A stretch of 64,000 bases of DNA from Flavobacterium taihuense (GTDB lineage: Bacteria; Bacteroidota; Bacteroidia; Flavobacteriales; Flavobacteriaceae): assembly GCF_019351435.1 (NCBI RefSeq), contig NZ_JAHWYN010000003.1:62001-126000 (forward strand), read 5' to 3'. This document shows, one piece after another, positions 8,877-17,863 of this stretch. Under the pieces are notes generated by a model, which worked only from the letters and a program-made list of their open reading frames with translations, did no database searches and was not told where the DNA came from. Numbering within the stretch: position 1 is the first letter of the stretch; each line of letters begins with the position of its first letter. The position numbers were made by a program, and so were the translations under genes.

Positions 8877-8921
8877 AATTTCAATCAAAAAACAATAATA
8901 ATCGAATAAAAAATTCACAAA

Positions 8922-10040
8922 ATGAAAAAAGGATTAACCATAACCGTACTGATTTTAATAGCGATAGTTTTCTTCGGGGCTTTATATTATTTGTACGCCA
9001 AAAATCAGGAATCGCCTATAGTTTTTGAAACTGATAAGGTGGAAGTGAAAACGATAGTAAAAAGTACTCTTGCTACAGGAAATATTGTGCCAGATGAGGA
9101 AGTATTGATTAAACCAAATATTTCTGGAATCATTGAAGCGGTATATATAAAGGCGGGTGAATCAGTAAAGGCTGGTGATCTGATTGCTAAAATTAAAGTG
9201 GTTGCCAATGTATCTAATTTAAGTAATTCACAAAATCAAGTGAAAACCGCAAAAATTGAATTGGATAACCAAGAGAAATTATATCAAAGACAAAAAACCT
9301 TGTTTGATAAAGGAGTGATTTCTGCCAATGATTTTGATGCTGCGCAATTGGCTTACAATCAAGCCAAACAAAATTATAACGCTTCAATACAAGGATTTGA
9401 TATCGTAAAAACAGGAACAACTTCTGGTTTAGGAAATTATGCCAATACTTTGATTCGTTCTACAGTAAATGGAATGGTGCTGGATGTTCCGGTTAAAGTG
9501 GGTAATCAAGTAATTGAAAGCAATAATTTTAATGAAGGAACTACTATTGCAAGTGTTGCTGATATAGGAAGAATGATATTTGTGGGTAAAGTAGACGAAT
9601 CGGAAGTAGGAAAGATCAAATTAAATATGCCTATCGAAATTACCGTGGGAGCCATTGAAAATAAAAAGTTTACTGCTGTTTTGACTTACATAGCACCAAA
9701 AGGGAAAACTGAAAATGGAGCCATTCAATTTGAAATAAAAGCGACATTAACCAATAGAGACAATACTTTTATCAGAGCAGGTTTGAGCGCCAATGCTTCT
9801 ATTATTTTGGAAAAAGCGGATAAAGTGCAAGCTTTAAAAGAATCATTAGTTCAATTTGACAAAAAAACATTAAAACCGTATGTTGAGATTGAAACAACCA
9901 AACAAAAATTTGAAAGAAAAGATATAACACTGGGTGTTAGCGACGGGATTTATGTTCAAGTGAAAAGCGGACTTAAGTCTTCTGATAAAATTAAAGTTTG
10001 GAACCAAGGTTTGAAAACCGAAGAAGTAAAGCCAAATTAA
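8922..10040 (+). CDS. Periplasmic adaptor (HlyD/MacA-like) 1
   Basis: A 372-residue membrane-fusion protein. It has an N-terminal anchor (about 5-25), a lipoyl half-motif around VYIKAGESVKAGDLIAKI, an alpha hairpin (about 95-165, including EKLYQRQKTLFDKGVIS), then beta-barrel and membrane-proximal domains. The LFDKGVIS element at the hairpin turn is typical of adaptors that dock TolC. It links the ABC permeases to the outer-membrane channel. A second adaptor lies on the other side of the TolC gene, an unusual double set. Confidence 0.9.
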   Translation: MKKGLTITVLILIAIVFFGALYYLYAKNQESPIVFETDKVEVKTIVKSTLATGNIVPDEEVLIKPNISGIIEAVYIKAGESVKAGDLIAKIKVVANVSNLSNSQNQVKTAKIELDNQEKLYQRQKTLFDKGVISANDFDAAQLAYNQAKQNYNASIQGFDIVKTGTTSGLGNYANTLIRSTVNGMVLDVPVKVGNQVIESNNFNEGTTIASVADIGRMIFVGKVDESEVGKIKLNMPIEITVGAIENKKFTAVLTYIAPKGKTENGAIQFEIKATLTNRDNTFIRAGLSANASIILEKADKVQALKESLVQFDKKTLKPYVEIETTKQKFERKDITLGVSDGIYVQVKSGLKSSDKIKVWNQGLKTEEVKPN

Positions 10041-10118
10041 TAGCTAAGAAGGTTTTGAAAAAAAAAATAATAAGTTAAATATATGCAGCGGATGTACTGC
10101 GTTTTTATTCCAATAAAA

Positions 10119-11486
10119 ATGAAAAAAATAAATTATATAAGTATCGCTTTTGTCTTCCTGATTGGACTTTCAACACAAGCACAAACAAAAGCATGGACTT
10201 TGGAAGAGTGTGTAAAATATGCCATAAAAAATAATATTTCCATAAAAAATACCGAACTGGATACGATTTCGGCCAATATTGATAAAAGAGGGGCTTTCGG
10301 GAGATTTTTGCCAAGTGCTAATTTAAGTGCCAACCATTCTTGGAATATCGGTTTGAACCAGGATATTACAACTGGACTTTTGAGAAATCAAACGACACAA
10401 TTCACTGGTGTTGGTGCCAATGTAGGAGTGGATATCTACAAAGGGATGCAAAATCAAAACACACTGCGAAGAGCCAATCTTTCCATTGTAGCTTCTAAAT
10501 ACAAATTGGTAAAAATGCAAGAAGACATAGCTTTGAATGTTGCCAATGCTTTTTTGCAAGTGCTTTTTAATAAAGAAAACTTAAAAGTGCAACAAGAACA
10601 ATTGGGGATTAACGAAAAGCAATACAAACGCTCTGAAGAATTGGTCAAAGCGGGCTCTATTCCTCGTGGTGATTTATTAGACGTAAAAGCAACGTTAGCC
10701 ACTAATAAACAAAATGTTGTTGCAGCCGAGAATTCTTTATTGATTTCGAAATTGAGTTTGGCGCAATTACTACAATTAAAAGAATTTTGGGATTTTGATG
10801 TAATTGATGATACCGATGTTAAAGATGAAAATAATATCATGTCAATCAAACCAATTGATATTTATGCAAAAGCAAAAGAAAGTCGAACGGAGTTGAAAAT
10901 TGCGCAAACCAATTTAGAAATTGCTGAGAAAGATGTAGCCATTTCCAAAGGAGCTTTTCAGCCGACGTTAACAGCTTTTTATGGTTTTGATAGTCGTGTG
11001 TCATATGCGGATACTTATAACGTTCAAACGGGTCAATCAGAGTCAGCAAAGCCACCATTGGAGCAGTTAAATGATAATAAAGGTCAAAATTTAGGACTGC
11101 AATTATCAATTCCTGTATTTAACGGATTCTCAGTAAGAAACAATGTAGATCGTAATAAAGTTGCTTTAGAAAAATCTAAAATTGCATTAGAAAAAGAAGA
11201 CTTAGATTTGCAAAGAAATGTATATACTGCTTTTACAGATGCAAAGGGTGCTATGAATGCTCATGAATCGTCGATCGTAGCTTTGGAATCTAGAGAAGAG
11301 GCTTATAATTATGCAAAGGAAAAATACGCAGTAGGTTTGATGAATTCTTTCGATTTTAATCAATCGCAAACTTTGCTTACCAATGCACAATCTGAAGTTA
11401 TAAGAACCAAATACGATTATATCTTTAAAATAAAAATATTAGAATTTTATTTCGGAATTCCAATCGATCAAATCATGAAAAAATAA
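10119..11486 (+). CDS. TolC family outer-membrane efflux protein
   Basis: A TolC-like protein of about 455 residues from the ATG at 10119, which gives a clean signal peptide (MKKINYISIAFVFL, cleavage near STQAQ). An upstream ATG at 10083 would add twelve residues that spoil the signal. The body shows the duplicated long-helix pattern of the family, including EECVKYAIKNNISIKN at the N-terminus and LTNAQSEVIRTKYDYIFK near the end. It forms the outer-membrane exit duct for the exporter. It lies between two adaptor genes and five bases from the second one. Confidence 0.92.
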   Translation: MKKINYISIAFVFLIGLSTQAQTKAWTLEECVKYAIKNNISIKNTELDTISANIDKRGAFGRFLPSANLSANHSWNIGLNQDITTGLLRNQTTQFTGVGANVGVDIYKGMQNQNTLRRANLSIVASKYKLVKMQEDIALNVANAFLQVLFNKENLKVQQEQLGINEKQYKRSEELVKAGSIPRGDLLDVKATLATNKQNVVAAENSLLISKLSLAQLLQLKEFWDFDVIDDTDVKDENNIMSIKPIDIYAKAKESRTELKIAQTNLEIAEKDVAISKGAFQPTLTAFYGFDSRVSYADTYNVQTGQSESAKPPLEQLNDNKGQNLGLQLSIPVFNGFSVRNNVDRNKVALEKSKIALEKEDLDLQRNVYTAFTDAKGAMNAHESSIVALESREEAYNYAKEKYAVGLMNSFDFNQSQTLLTNAQSEVIRTKYDYIFKIKILEFYFGIPIDQIMKK

Positions 11487-11491
11487 AAACC

Positions 11492-12787
11492 ATGTCAAAA
11501 AAAACAATTTACATTTTAATAGGCTCAGCAGTAGCAATTATTGGAGTATTAATAGGGCTTTCAAAAGCTGGAATTATCGGAAATAAAGATAAAGGCAAAG
11601 AAGTAGAAATTGCCAATGTTGAAACAGGGACGATAGTTGAAACGGTATCGGCTACAGGTAAAATTCAACCTGAAATTGAGGTAAAAATCGCTTCGATGGT
11701 TTCTGGTGAAATTATTGATTTGCCTATCAAAGAAGGACAAGTCGTAAAAAAAGGAGATTTATTGGTAAAGATAAATCCTGATTTATATACTTCTGGTTTA
11801 AATAGAACAGTTGCCAATTTATCTGGAACTAAAGCAGGCCTAAGTCAGTCTGATGCCTCTTTTAACGAAGCTAAAGCCAATTACGAAAGAAATAAAACAT
11901 TGTTCGAGAAAGGAATTATTTCAAAATCGGATTGGGATAAATCGGTAGCATCTTTTGAGGTGGCAAAAGCTAATAAACAATCTGCTTATTATAATGTGCA
12001 AAGTGCTTCGGCATCTGTAAATGAAGCCAAAGACAATTTAGGGAGAACTATAATTTACGCTCCTGCAGATGGAACAATATCAGTGTTGAATGTAGAACTG
12101 GGGGAAAGAGTTTTGGGAACACAACAAATGGCGGGAACCGAACTTTTAAGAGTGGCCAACTTAAACAATATGGAAGTTGAAGTCGATGTAAACGAAAATG
12201 ATATTGTAAAAATAAAAGTGGGGGATTTTGCCAATGTTGAAGTGGATGCCTACTTGAAAAAACAATTCAAAGGAGTGGTTACAAGTATTTCCAATTCAGC
12301 AAGTACGGCTTTGACCGCAGATCAGGTTACTAATTTTAAAGTGAAAGTTAGAATTTTAAAAGAATCCTATCAAGATTTAGTGGTTGGTAAGCCAGCTTCT
12401 TATTCTCCATTCCGACCAGGAATGACCGCTACGGTTGATATTATTACAACAACCAAAACTAATGTGGTTCAAGTGCCTATCAGTTCAGTTGTTGTGAAAT
12501 CTGATACCACAGCGGTAAAAACGGTTAAAATGGATGGTCCAGAATCTCAAGAAAAAAAGCCAGTTCCGAAAATCGATAAAAAGCTGGAATGTGTTTTTGT
12601 GAAAGTTGGGGATAAAGCCAAAATCCGAATTATCAAAACAGGTATTCAAGATGATACTAATATTGAAGTGATGTCAGGTTTGAAGAAAGGGGATGTAGTT
12701 ATTACAGGACCTTATACTACGGTTTCAAAAGATCTAAACTCTGGAGATAAAGTTTATGTTCAAACGGAGGGTGATAAGAAAAAATAG
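11492..12787 (+). CDS. Periplasmic adaptor (HlyD/MacA-like) 2
   Basis: A 431-residue adaptor with N-terminal anchor (about 5-24), lipoyl halves at about 60-90 and 195-220, an alpha hairpin containing RNKTLFEKGIISKSDWD, and a membrane-proximal C-terminal domain. It has a proline/lysine-rich segment near 345-365 before the last strands that adaptor 1 lacks. It closes the efflux operon. Having two adaptors suggests a mixed hexamer or alternative assemblies; this is inference. Confidence 0.9.
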   Translation: MSKKTIYILIGSAVAIIGVLIGLSKAGIIGNKDKGKEVEIANVETGTIVETVSATGKIQPEIEVKIASMVSGEIIDLPIKEGQVVKKGDLLVKINPDLYTSGLNRTVANLSGTKAGLSQSDASFNEAKANYERNKTLFEKGIISKSDWDKSVASFEVAKANKQSAYYNVQSASASVNEAKDNLGRTIIYAPADGTISVLNVELGERVLGTQQMAGTELLRVANLNNMEVEVDVNENDIVKIKVGDFANVEVDAYLKKQFKGVVTSISNSASTALTADQVTNFKVKVRILKESYQDLVVGKPASYSPFRPGMTATVDIITTTKTNVVQVPISSVVVKSDTTAVKTVKMDGPESQEKKPVPKIDKKLECVFVKVGDKAKIRIIKTGIQDDTNIEVMSGLKKGDVVITGPYTTVSKDLNSGDKVYVQTEGDKKK

Positions 12788-12807
12788 TTTTTATAATCAT
12801 AAAAAAT

Positions 12808-12846
12808 AAAAGCACGTCAAGAAATTTCAGGGCGTGCTTTTGTTTT
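12808..12846 (+). terminator. Terminator of efflux operon
   Basis: The 9-base arms AAAAGCACG (12808-12816) and CGTGCTTTT (12833-12841) form a stem with a 16-base loop, followed by a T-rich run. It begins 20 bases after the second adaptor gene. Confidence 0.75.
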
Positions 12847-12904
12847 TTATAAAGGATTTTTCAAAATTCGGTGTAAATTTGCATGCATATTCATTATTTG
12901 ATGT

Positions 12905-12957
12905 TTTAGATTTGTAACATACAATCTAAAATCTACAATCTAAAATCTAAAATTAAA
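12905..12957 (+). repeat. Heptad-periodic leader with hairpin upstream of tsaB
   Basis: ATCT or ATTA words start at 12924, 12931, 12938, 12945 and 12952, an exact 7-base period. The array abuts the GTG start of tsaB at 12958. Just upstream, TTTTAGATTTGTA is the inverted form of TACAATCTAAAA, so the array can fold back on itself with a short loop. A -7-like box TAAATTTG lies at 12874-12881 without a -33 partner. Confidence 0.6.
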
Positions 12958-13626
12958 GTGTCTTACATCCTTAACATTGAAACCGCTACCAAAAATTGTT
13001 CTGTTGCTTTGGCAAAAGAAGGAAAAACAATATTGTGCAAAGAAATTGCTGAAGAAGGCTATTCTCATGCAGAGCGTTTACACGTTTTTATTGAAGAAAT
13101 CATTAGTGAAGCTAATATAGCATTGAAAGATTTGGCGGCAATTGCCGTAAGTCAAGGACCTGGATCGTATACTGGATTGCGAATTGGCGTTTCGGCGGCA
13201 AAAGGCTTGTGTTATGCTTTGGATGTACCATTAATTGCGGTAGATACTTTACGAACATTGGCTTCTAAAGTAGTAGTTACAGACGGTTTAATTGTTCCTA
13301 TGATTGATGCTCGCCGAATGGAAGTGTACTGTGCCATTTTTTCTGCTTCTTTAGAAAAAAAACGAGAGGTTTTAGCCGAAATTATCACCGAAAATTCTTT
13401 CGAAGAGATTCAAGAGACTGTTTATTTTGTAGGAGATTGTAATGAAAAATGTAAAAGTGTTTTAACGAAAGATAATTTTGTGTTCTTAGATGCGATTAAG
13501 TATCCTTCTGCGAATGAAATGAGTACTTTGAGTTTTGATAAATACAAAATAAGCGACACTGTGGATGTCGCTTATTTTGAACCTTATTATTTGAAAGACT
13601 TTTTAATTACCACTTCAAAAAAATAG
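12958..13626 (+). CDS. tsaB: tRNA threonylcarbamoyladenosine biosynthesis protein TsaB
   Basis: A 222-residue ASKHA-fold protein. It has the N-terminal ILNIETAT strand, AEEGYSHAERL, and SQGPGSYTGLRIG at about 63-75, all diagnostic of TsaB. TsaB partners TsaD and TsaE in making t6A37 of ANN-decoding tRNAs. It starts with GTG; no ATG gives a complete N-terminus. The gene ends 11 bases before the convergent MscS gene. The length is normal for the family. Confidence 0.92.
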   Translation: MSYILNIETATKNCSVALAKEGKTILCKEIAEEGYSHAERLHVFIEEIISEANIALKDLAAIAVSQGPGSYTGLRIGVSAAKGLCYALDVPLIAVDTLRTLASKVVVTDGLIVPMIDARRMEVYCAIFSASLEKKREVLAEIITENSFEEIQETVYFVGDCNEKCKSVLTKDNFVFLDAIKYPSANEMSTLSFDKYKISDTVDVAYFEPYYLKDFLITTSKK

Positions 13627-13637
13627 TTTGTCGTTTC

Positions 13638-14462
13638 TTATTGTTTTTTTGAGAACTCGGCGATGTATGGTTGGAAAGCAATTCCTGCAGCATCAAAAGC
13701 TAATTTACAGTTTTCCAAAGTATCAGAGACAACAACTCCAAAGTCTTCGTTTTTTGCCCAAGGCCTTACTGCTAGTTGAATGGCATTGTCCGTTAAGTTC
13801 TTAACCGCTACTTCGGCAACAGGAGAAGTTAAGACTTTAGGATTGTTAGCCAAAACTTTAGTTATGATGTCTTTTGCCTTTTTAAGATCAGTGTCGTAAG
13901 ATAATGAAATGGTCAAATCTGCTCTTCTGGATCCTTGCATAGAATAATTAATAATTGTTCCATTGGACAAAGCGCCATTTGGAACAAAAATAGTTTGATT
14001 GTTAGAAGTAATTAATTTGGTTACAAAAATTTGTATTTCCTGTACCGTTGCTAAAACGCCTTGAGCTTCAATCGTATCTCCCACTTTAAAAGGTTTGAAA
14101 AGAATAATCAGCATTCCACCCGCAAAATTGGATAACGAACCTTGCAAAGATAGACCAACGGCAAGTCCCATTGCTCCTAAAATAGCCACAAATGAAGAGG
14201 TTCCTATTCCTAGTTTGTCGATGAAAGTCACAAATAATAATACTCTCAAAACCCAAAGTAAAATATCGGCAAGAAACTTGGTAAGTGTTGGGTCCAATTC
14301 TCTTTTGACCATTATTTTTCGAATAAGTCTATTAATTATTCGAATAGCATATAGCCCGATGAATAAAATAATAACTGCGGAAAGCACCTTTGGAGAATAC
14401 TCTACCAATGCCGTAATAAAAGTATTGGCATAGCCAGCAATGTAATTTGGATCTAAAATCAT
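13638..14462 (-). CDS. Small-conductance mechanosensitive channel (MscS family)
   Basis: A 274-residue channel protein with three N-terminal helices (about 20-45, 62-85 and 90-118). The pore helix GLAVGLSLQGSLSNFAGG is followed by FKPFKVGDTIEAQG, the MscS beta-domain entry, and a C-terminal alpha/beta domain. It releases osmolytes when inner-membrane tension rises. It is the minimal three-helix form. It is transcribed towards tsaB and lies downstream of the repeat-protein gene, separated by a terminator. Confidence 0.93.
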   Translation of the reverse strand: MILDPNYIAGYANTFITALVEYSPKVLSAVIILFIGLYAIRIINRLIRKIMVKRELDPTLTKFLADILLWVLRVLLFVTFIDKLGIGTSSFVAILGAMGLAVGLSLQGSLSNFAGGMLIILFKPFKVGDTIEAQGVLATVQEIQIFVTKLITSNNQTIFVPNGALSNGTIINYSMQGSRRADLTISLSYDTDLKKAKDIITKVLANNPKVLTSPVAEVAVKNLTDNAIQLAVRPWAKNEDFGVVVSDTLENCKLAFDAAGIAFQPYIAEFSKKQ

Positions 14463-14474
14463 ATTTTAATTCAT

Positions 14475-14500
14475 AAAAAACCTTCTCAAAGGAGAAGGTT
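14475..14500 (-). terminator. Terminator of repeat-protein gene
   Basis: Read on the minus strand, arms at 14492-14500 and 14479-14487 (AACCTTCTC/GAGAAGGTT) pair around a 4-base loop and are followed by six T residues. It separates the 22-residue-repeat gene from the MscS gene. Confidence 0.85.
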
Positions 14501-14546
14501 GTAAATTGAATTGCAAAAGTACAATTTTTATATTTTTTATAAAAAG

Positions 14547-15065
14547 CTATTCCGATACTTCTTCAGTCTCATTTGGTTTTTCAATTTTTTTTGGGTCGGT
14601 AGCAGTCCCTTTTTCTGTTAGACTATCTATAGCTTCTGTCCCTTTTGCTTTGACATCTTCTAGTATTGATTCTGCTTTTTCAATGTAGGGTGCAGCAGTT
14701 TCTTTTGCCTTGGCGACTGCATCTTCTACAAATGCTTCGGCTTTTTCAACATGAGGAGTAGCTGTTTCTTTTGCTTTGGATATAGTTTCTTCCACAAATG
14801 TTTCTGCTTTTTTTAGTATTGGAGTTGCCGTCTCTTTTAATTGGGTTACTGTTTCTTCTACAATTGTTTCTGCTTTTTCCATATAAGGTGTAGCAGTTTC
14901 TTTAGCTTTGTTTACAGTTTCTTCTAAAAAAGCTTCAGCTTTTTCAACATAAGGTTGAGCCGCTATTTTGGTTTCTTCAATGGTTGATTCAGCTTGGTCT
15001 ACAATTTCTTTTGTAGTTTCTTTGGCTGAGCCAAATAAATTCTTAAAAAATGATGATACTCCCAT
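14547..15065 (-). CDS. LEA/apolipoprotein-like protein with 22-residue amphipathic repeats
   Basis: A 172-residue, Lys/Glu/Ala/Thr-rich protein with no signal peptide. After SSFFKNLFGSAKETT it has about five tandem 22-residue units of the pattern KAEafvEEtv-kaKEtAtPyvE, each with one proline at the boundary, then a Glu/Lys tail. The period of 2 x 11 residues is that of apolipoprotein and LEA-type amphipathic helices. The corresponding 66-base DNA units are similar but not identical. It is probably a cytoplasmic stress or desiccation-type protein that coats membranes or proteins; this is inference from sequence pattern. It is monocistronic with its own terminator. Confidence 0.65.
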   Translation of the reverse strand: MGVSSFFKNLFGSAKETTKEIVDQAESTIEETKIAAQPYVEKAEAFLEETVNKAKETATPYMEKAETIVEETVTQLKETATPILKKAETFVEETISKAKETATPHVEKAEAFVEDAVAKAKETAAPYIEKAESILEDVKAKGTEAIDSLTEKGTATDPKKIEKPNETEEVSE

Positions 15066-15242
15066 GGTTTTTTATTTTTAGTTAAGGAGTCAAAAGTAAT
15101 CTTTTTTTTATGAGCTTCAAGTGAATTAACTTGTAAAATATTGAAAATCAATATATTTTTCGGAATCGAATGTTTTGATTCGGATTTATAATTAGATTTT
15201 TTTTTATAAAAAGTTTTGTTGCTAAAATTTATTTTTGGGCGT

Positions 15243-15275
15243 TAAAAAAAAAGCGTTTCCGAATAGAAACGCTTT
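15243..15275 (-). terminator. Terminator of nifU-like gene
   Basis: Arms AAAGCGTTTC/GAAACGCTTT (15250-15259 and 15266-15275) with a 6-base loop are followed on the minus strand by a long T run. It lies 25 bases downstream of the NifU-family gene. Confidence 0.9.
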
Positions 15276-15299
15276 AAGATAAAAATTTAAATTTTATAA

Positions 15300-16193
15300 T
15301 TAAACGGCTTCTACTTTAATTCCTTCGTCATTCAACATGCTTTTCAACATGTTTTCAATACCGCTTTTTAAAGTAAAAGTAGATGAGGGACAGCCATTAC
15401 AAGCACCTTGCATAATTACTTTTACAGTTTTTGAAGACTCGTCATACGAATCAAAAAGAATATTTCCGCCATCTGCAGCGACAGCCGGTTTTACATATTC
15501 TTCCAAAATATTTATGATCTTTTGAGATGTTTCATCCAATGAATCAAAAGATTCATCTTTTGTTTTTTCATCTTTAACGATAGTCTGAATCAAAGTTTCA
15601 TCTAGTACCGTTCCACCATTTTCGATAAATTGTTTGATGAAAGTTCTCAATTCCATTGTAATATCTTGCCATTCACTGACGTCATATTTAGTAACCGAAA
15701 TGTAATTTTCATCAATAAAGATTTCTTTTACATAAGGGAATTTAAATAATTCGGTTGCCAATGGAGAAGGTGCACTTTGGTCTATGTTTTTGAATTCAAC
15801 TGCATTTTTTGTAATCATTTTATTGATAACAAATTTTAGCGCAGCCGGATTTGGAGTAGATTCTCCATAAACAGTAACAGGCTGTTTTTTGGTTTTGTTT
15901 TCATCAACAGTGATTATAGCTCCTCCTTTGTTTACATAAGCTTCAATTTGTTCGGCTACTGCTTCTTTTACATCGTCCCATTCTACAATGCTAAATCTTT
16001 CAATAGCTATAAAATTACCAGAGATATAAACTGTTTTTACAAATGGTAAATAGAAAAGTTGCTGTGCCAATGGTGATACTTTGGCTTCATCTATATTTTT
16101 AAATTCAAAACTTTCATTTTGAGTTATAAAGTCTTGAAATTCGAATTTTATTATCGTGGGGTTTTGTGTTTCTTTTATAGTAACTTTTATCAT
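15300..16193 (-). CDS. NifU-family Fe-S cluster carrier with duplicated Nfu N-terminal domain
   Basis: A 297-residue protein. Two related Nfu N-terminal modules (about 1-93 and 105-200) share TPNP/NPTIIKF, VEFKNID-----SPLA, FPYVK and a final W-D segment. They precede a NifU C-terminal domain (about 220-297) with the cluster-binding GACNGCPSST motif (Cys265 and Cys268). Nfu proteins carry 4Fe-4S clusters to client enzymes in the cytoplasm. Most bacterial NfuA-type proteins have one N-terminal domain, so the tandem copy is notable, though it may be common in this phylum. It is monocistronic. Confidence 0.88.
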   Translation of the reverse strand: MIKVTIKETQNPTIIKFEFQDFITQNESFEFKNIDEAKVSPLAQQLFYLPFVKTVYISGNFIAIERFSIVEWDDVKEAVAEQIEAYVNKGGAIITVDENKTKKQPVTVYGESTPNPAALKFVINKMITKNAVEFKNIDQSAPSPLATELFKFPYVKEIFIDENYISVTKYDVSEWQDITMELRTFIKQFIENGGTVLDETLIQTIVKDEKTKDESFDSLDETSQKIINILEEYVKPAVAADGGNILFDSYDESSKTVKVIMQGACNGCPSSTFTLKSGIENMLKSMLNDEGIKVEAV

Positions 16194-16316
16194 GATTTTT
16201 GTGATTTTTTACAAATTTAGTAAAGTTATTTTCTACGATTAACTATATTTGATTTTTTAATGAATAAATTAACAAATGTTTTTTTTTCGTGATTAATTAT
16301 ATAAAATAGCCCCTTA

Positions 16317-17303
16317 ATGTATATCAAAATCAAGTTTGCAGTCGTCCTTTTTTTTATTAGTATAAATACTTTTTCGCAGGAAGGAATACCTGTATATTCG
16401 GATTATTTGTCTGATAATTATTACTTGATTTTCCCCTCTATGGCAGGGGCTTCCAATTGTTCTAAACTAAGACTTACTGTGAGGGGGCAATGGTTTGATC
16501 AAACAGATGCACCCGCTCTTCAAACTTTAAGTTACAATGGAAGAGTTGGTGAGAAATCGGGGGTTGGTGCCATAGTTTTTAATGATGTCAACGGGTATCA
16601 TTCTCAATTTGGTTTTAAGGCAACTTATGCTCATCATATTATGTTTTCAAGAGATGAAGTTGATTTGAACCAATTATCCTTTGGTGTTAATGTTGGTGTT
16701 AATCAAAGTCAATTGGATGAAAGCAAGTTTACGGATCCTGATCCACTAGTTGGAAATGTAGTTGATCATGCTTCTTATTTTAATTTAGATATAGGAGCCT
16801 CTTATAATTTACTTGATTTTAGTTTTAATGCTGTTGTTAAGAATGTTTTGGAAACAAGACAAACTATTTATTCAGAATATGAAAGTGATAACTTGAGGAA
16901 ATTTATTGTTAGTGGCGGTTATGTTTTTGGGAATGCCGATAAAATTTTATTTGAACCTTCTCTTTTATACCAATTTGTGGATAAAACCAAAGAGAGTGCA
17001 TTGGACATGAACATGAAAGTTTATAAAAATTTGAACATGGGACAATTATGGGGTGGTTTGTCCTATAGAAGAAGTTTTGATGGAGCTGATTACATTAGTG
17101 GTAGCGGAACAAATAGCCAAAAATTGCAGTACATCACACCAGTTTTAGGTTTCAATTATAAAAACTTTATGTTTGCCTACACATACACCTACCTATTAGG
17201 TGATATTCAATATGACAATGCAGGTTTTCATCAGCTGACTTTAGGTATTAATTTTTTATGTAAACCTGTAAAATACGATTGTAATTGTCCAGCAATTAAT
17301 TAA
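16317..17303 (+). CDS. PorP/SprF family type IX secretion membrane protein
   Basis: A 328-residue protein with a signal peptide ending NTFSQ and beta-strand-rich body. Motifs of the PorP/SprF family are present: the N-terminal YSDYLSDNYYLIFPSMAGA (normally --Y--N---INPA-AG), RGQWFDQTDAP and LSYNGRVGEKSGVGAIVFND. These outer-membrane proteins tether or assist type IX secretion, often beside an SprB-like adhesin. Here no adhesin is adjacent, so this is an orphan paralog. It is followed after 18 bases by the carbonic-anhydrase-like gene and is probably co-transcribed with it. Confidence 0.87.
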   Translation: MYIKIKFAVVLFFISINTFSQEGIPVYSDYLSDNYYLIFPSMAGASNCSKLRLTVRGQWFDQTDAPALQTLSYNGRVGEKSGVGAIVFNDVNGYHSQFGFKATYAHHIMFSRDEVDLNQLSFGVNVGVNQSQLDESKFTDPDPLVGNVVDHASYFNLDIGASYNLLDFSFNAVVKNVLETRQTIYSEYESDNLRKFIVSGGYVFGNADKILFEPSLLYQFVDKTKESALDMNMKVYKNLNMGQLWGGLSYRRSFDGADYISGSGTNSQKLQYITPVLGFNYKNFMFAYTYTYLLGDIQYDNAGFHQLTLGINFLCKPVKYDCNCPAIN

Positions 17304-17321
17304 TATTTATTTTAAAAAAAA

Positions 17322-17834
17322 ATGATAATAAAGGCTGTAAATGGGAAATTACCTGTTATTCCAGAGGATTGTTATGTAGCTGAAAACGCTACTATAGTTG
17401 GAGATGTTACTTTTGGTTCTCAATGCAGTGTGTGGTTCAATGCTGTAATTCGAGGTGATGTGCATTTTATAAAAATCGGAAATAAAGTAAACATTCAAGA
17501 TGGGGCAATTGTGCATTGTACGTATCAAAAGCATCCCACGGTTATTGGAAATAATGTTTCCATAGGTCATAATGCAATTGTTCATGGCTGTACCATTCAG
17601 GACAATGTGTTAATAGGGATGGGAGCTATTGTTATGGATAATTGCACAATTGAAAGCAATTCAATTATTGCTGCAGGTGCTGTGATTACTCAAAATACAA
17701 TAGTGGAGTCGGGAACTATATGGGCAGGCGTACCTGCCAAGAAAGTAAAAGATATTGACCAGTCAAACTTTGCTGGTGAAATACAGCGCATCTCTAATAA
17801 CTACGTGATGTATTCAAGTTGGTTTAAAGAATAA
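17322..17834 (+). CDS. Gamma-class carbonic anhydrase-like protein (left-handed beta-helix)
   Basis: A 170-residue hexapeptide-repeat protein (left-handed beta helix from about 10 to 140). Three candidate zinc-ligand histidines appear at the right spacing: His65 (IVHCT), His83 (IGHNA) and His88 (VHGC). RGDVHFIKIG is also typical. The family includes gamma-carbonic anhydrases and PaaY-like thioesterases, and sequence alone does not separate them. The gene converges on the response-regulator gene. Confidence 0.88.
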   Translation: MIIKAVNGKLPVIPEDCYVAENATIVGDVTFGSQCSVWFNAVIRGDVHFIKIGNKVNIQDGAIVHCTYQKHPTVIGNNVSIGHNAIVHGCTIQDNVLIGMGAIVMDNCTIESNSIIAAGAVITQNTIVESGTIWAGVPAKKVKDIDQSNFAGEIQRISNNYVMYSSWFKE

Positions 17835-17863
17835 TAGATTTTTACTCAAGCGAGAGCTTAAGA

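Noticed and set aside
16244..16251. TATATTTG as promoter of the PorP/SprF gene
   Set aside because: The -7 word occurs often by chance in AT-rich DNA and no TTG lies 17-21 bases upstream.
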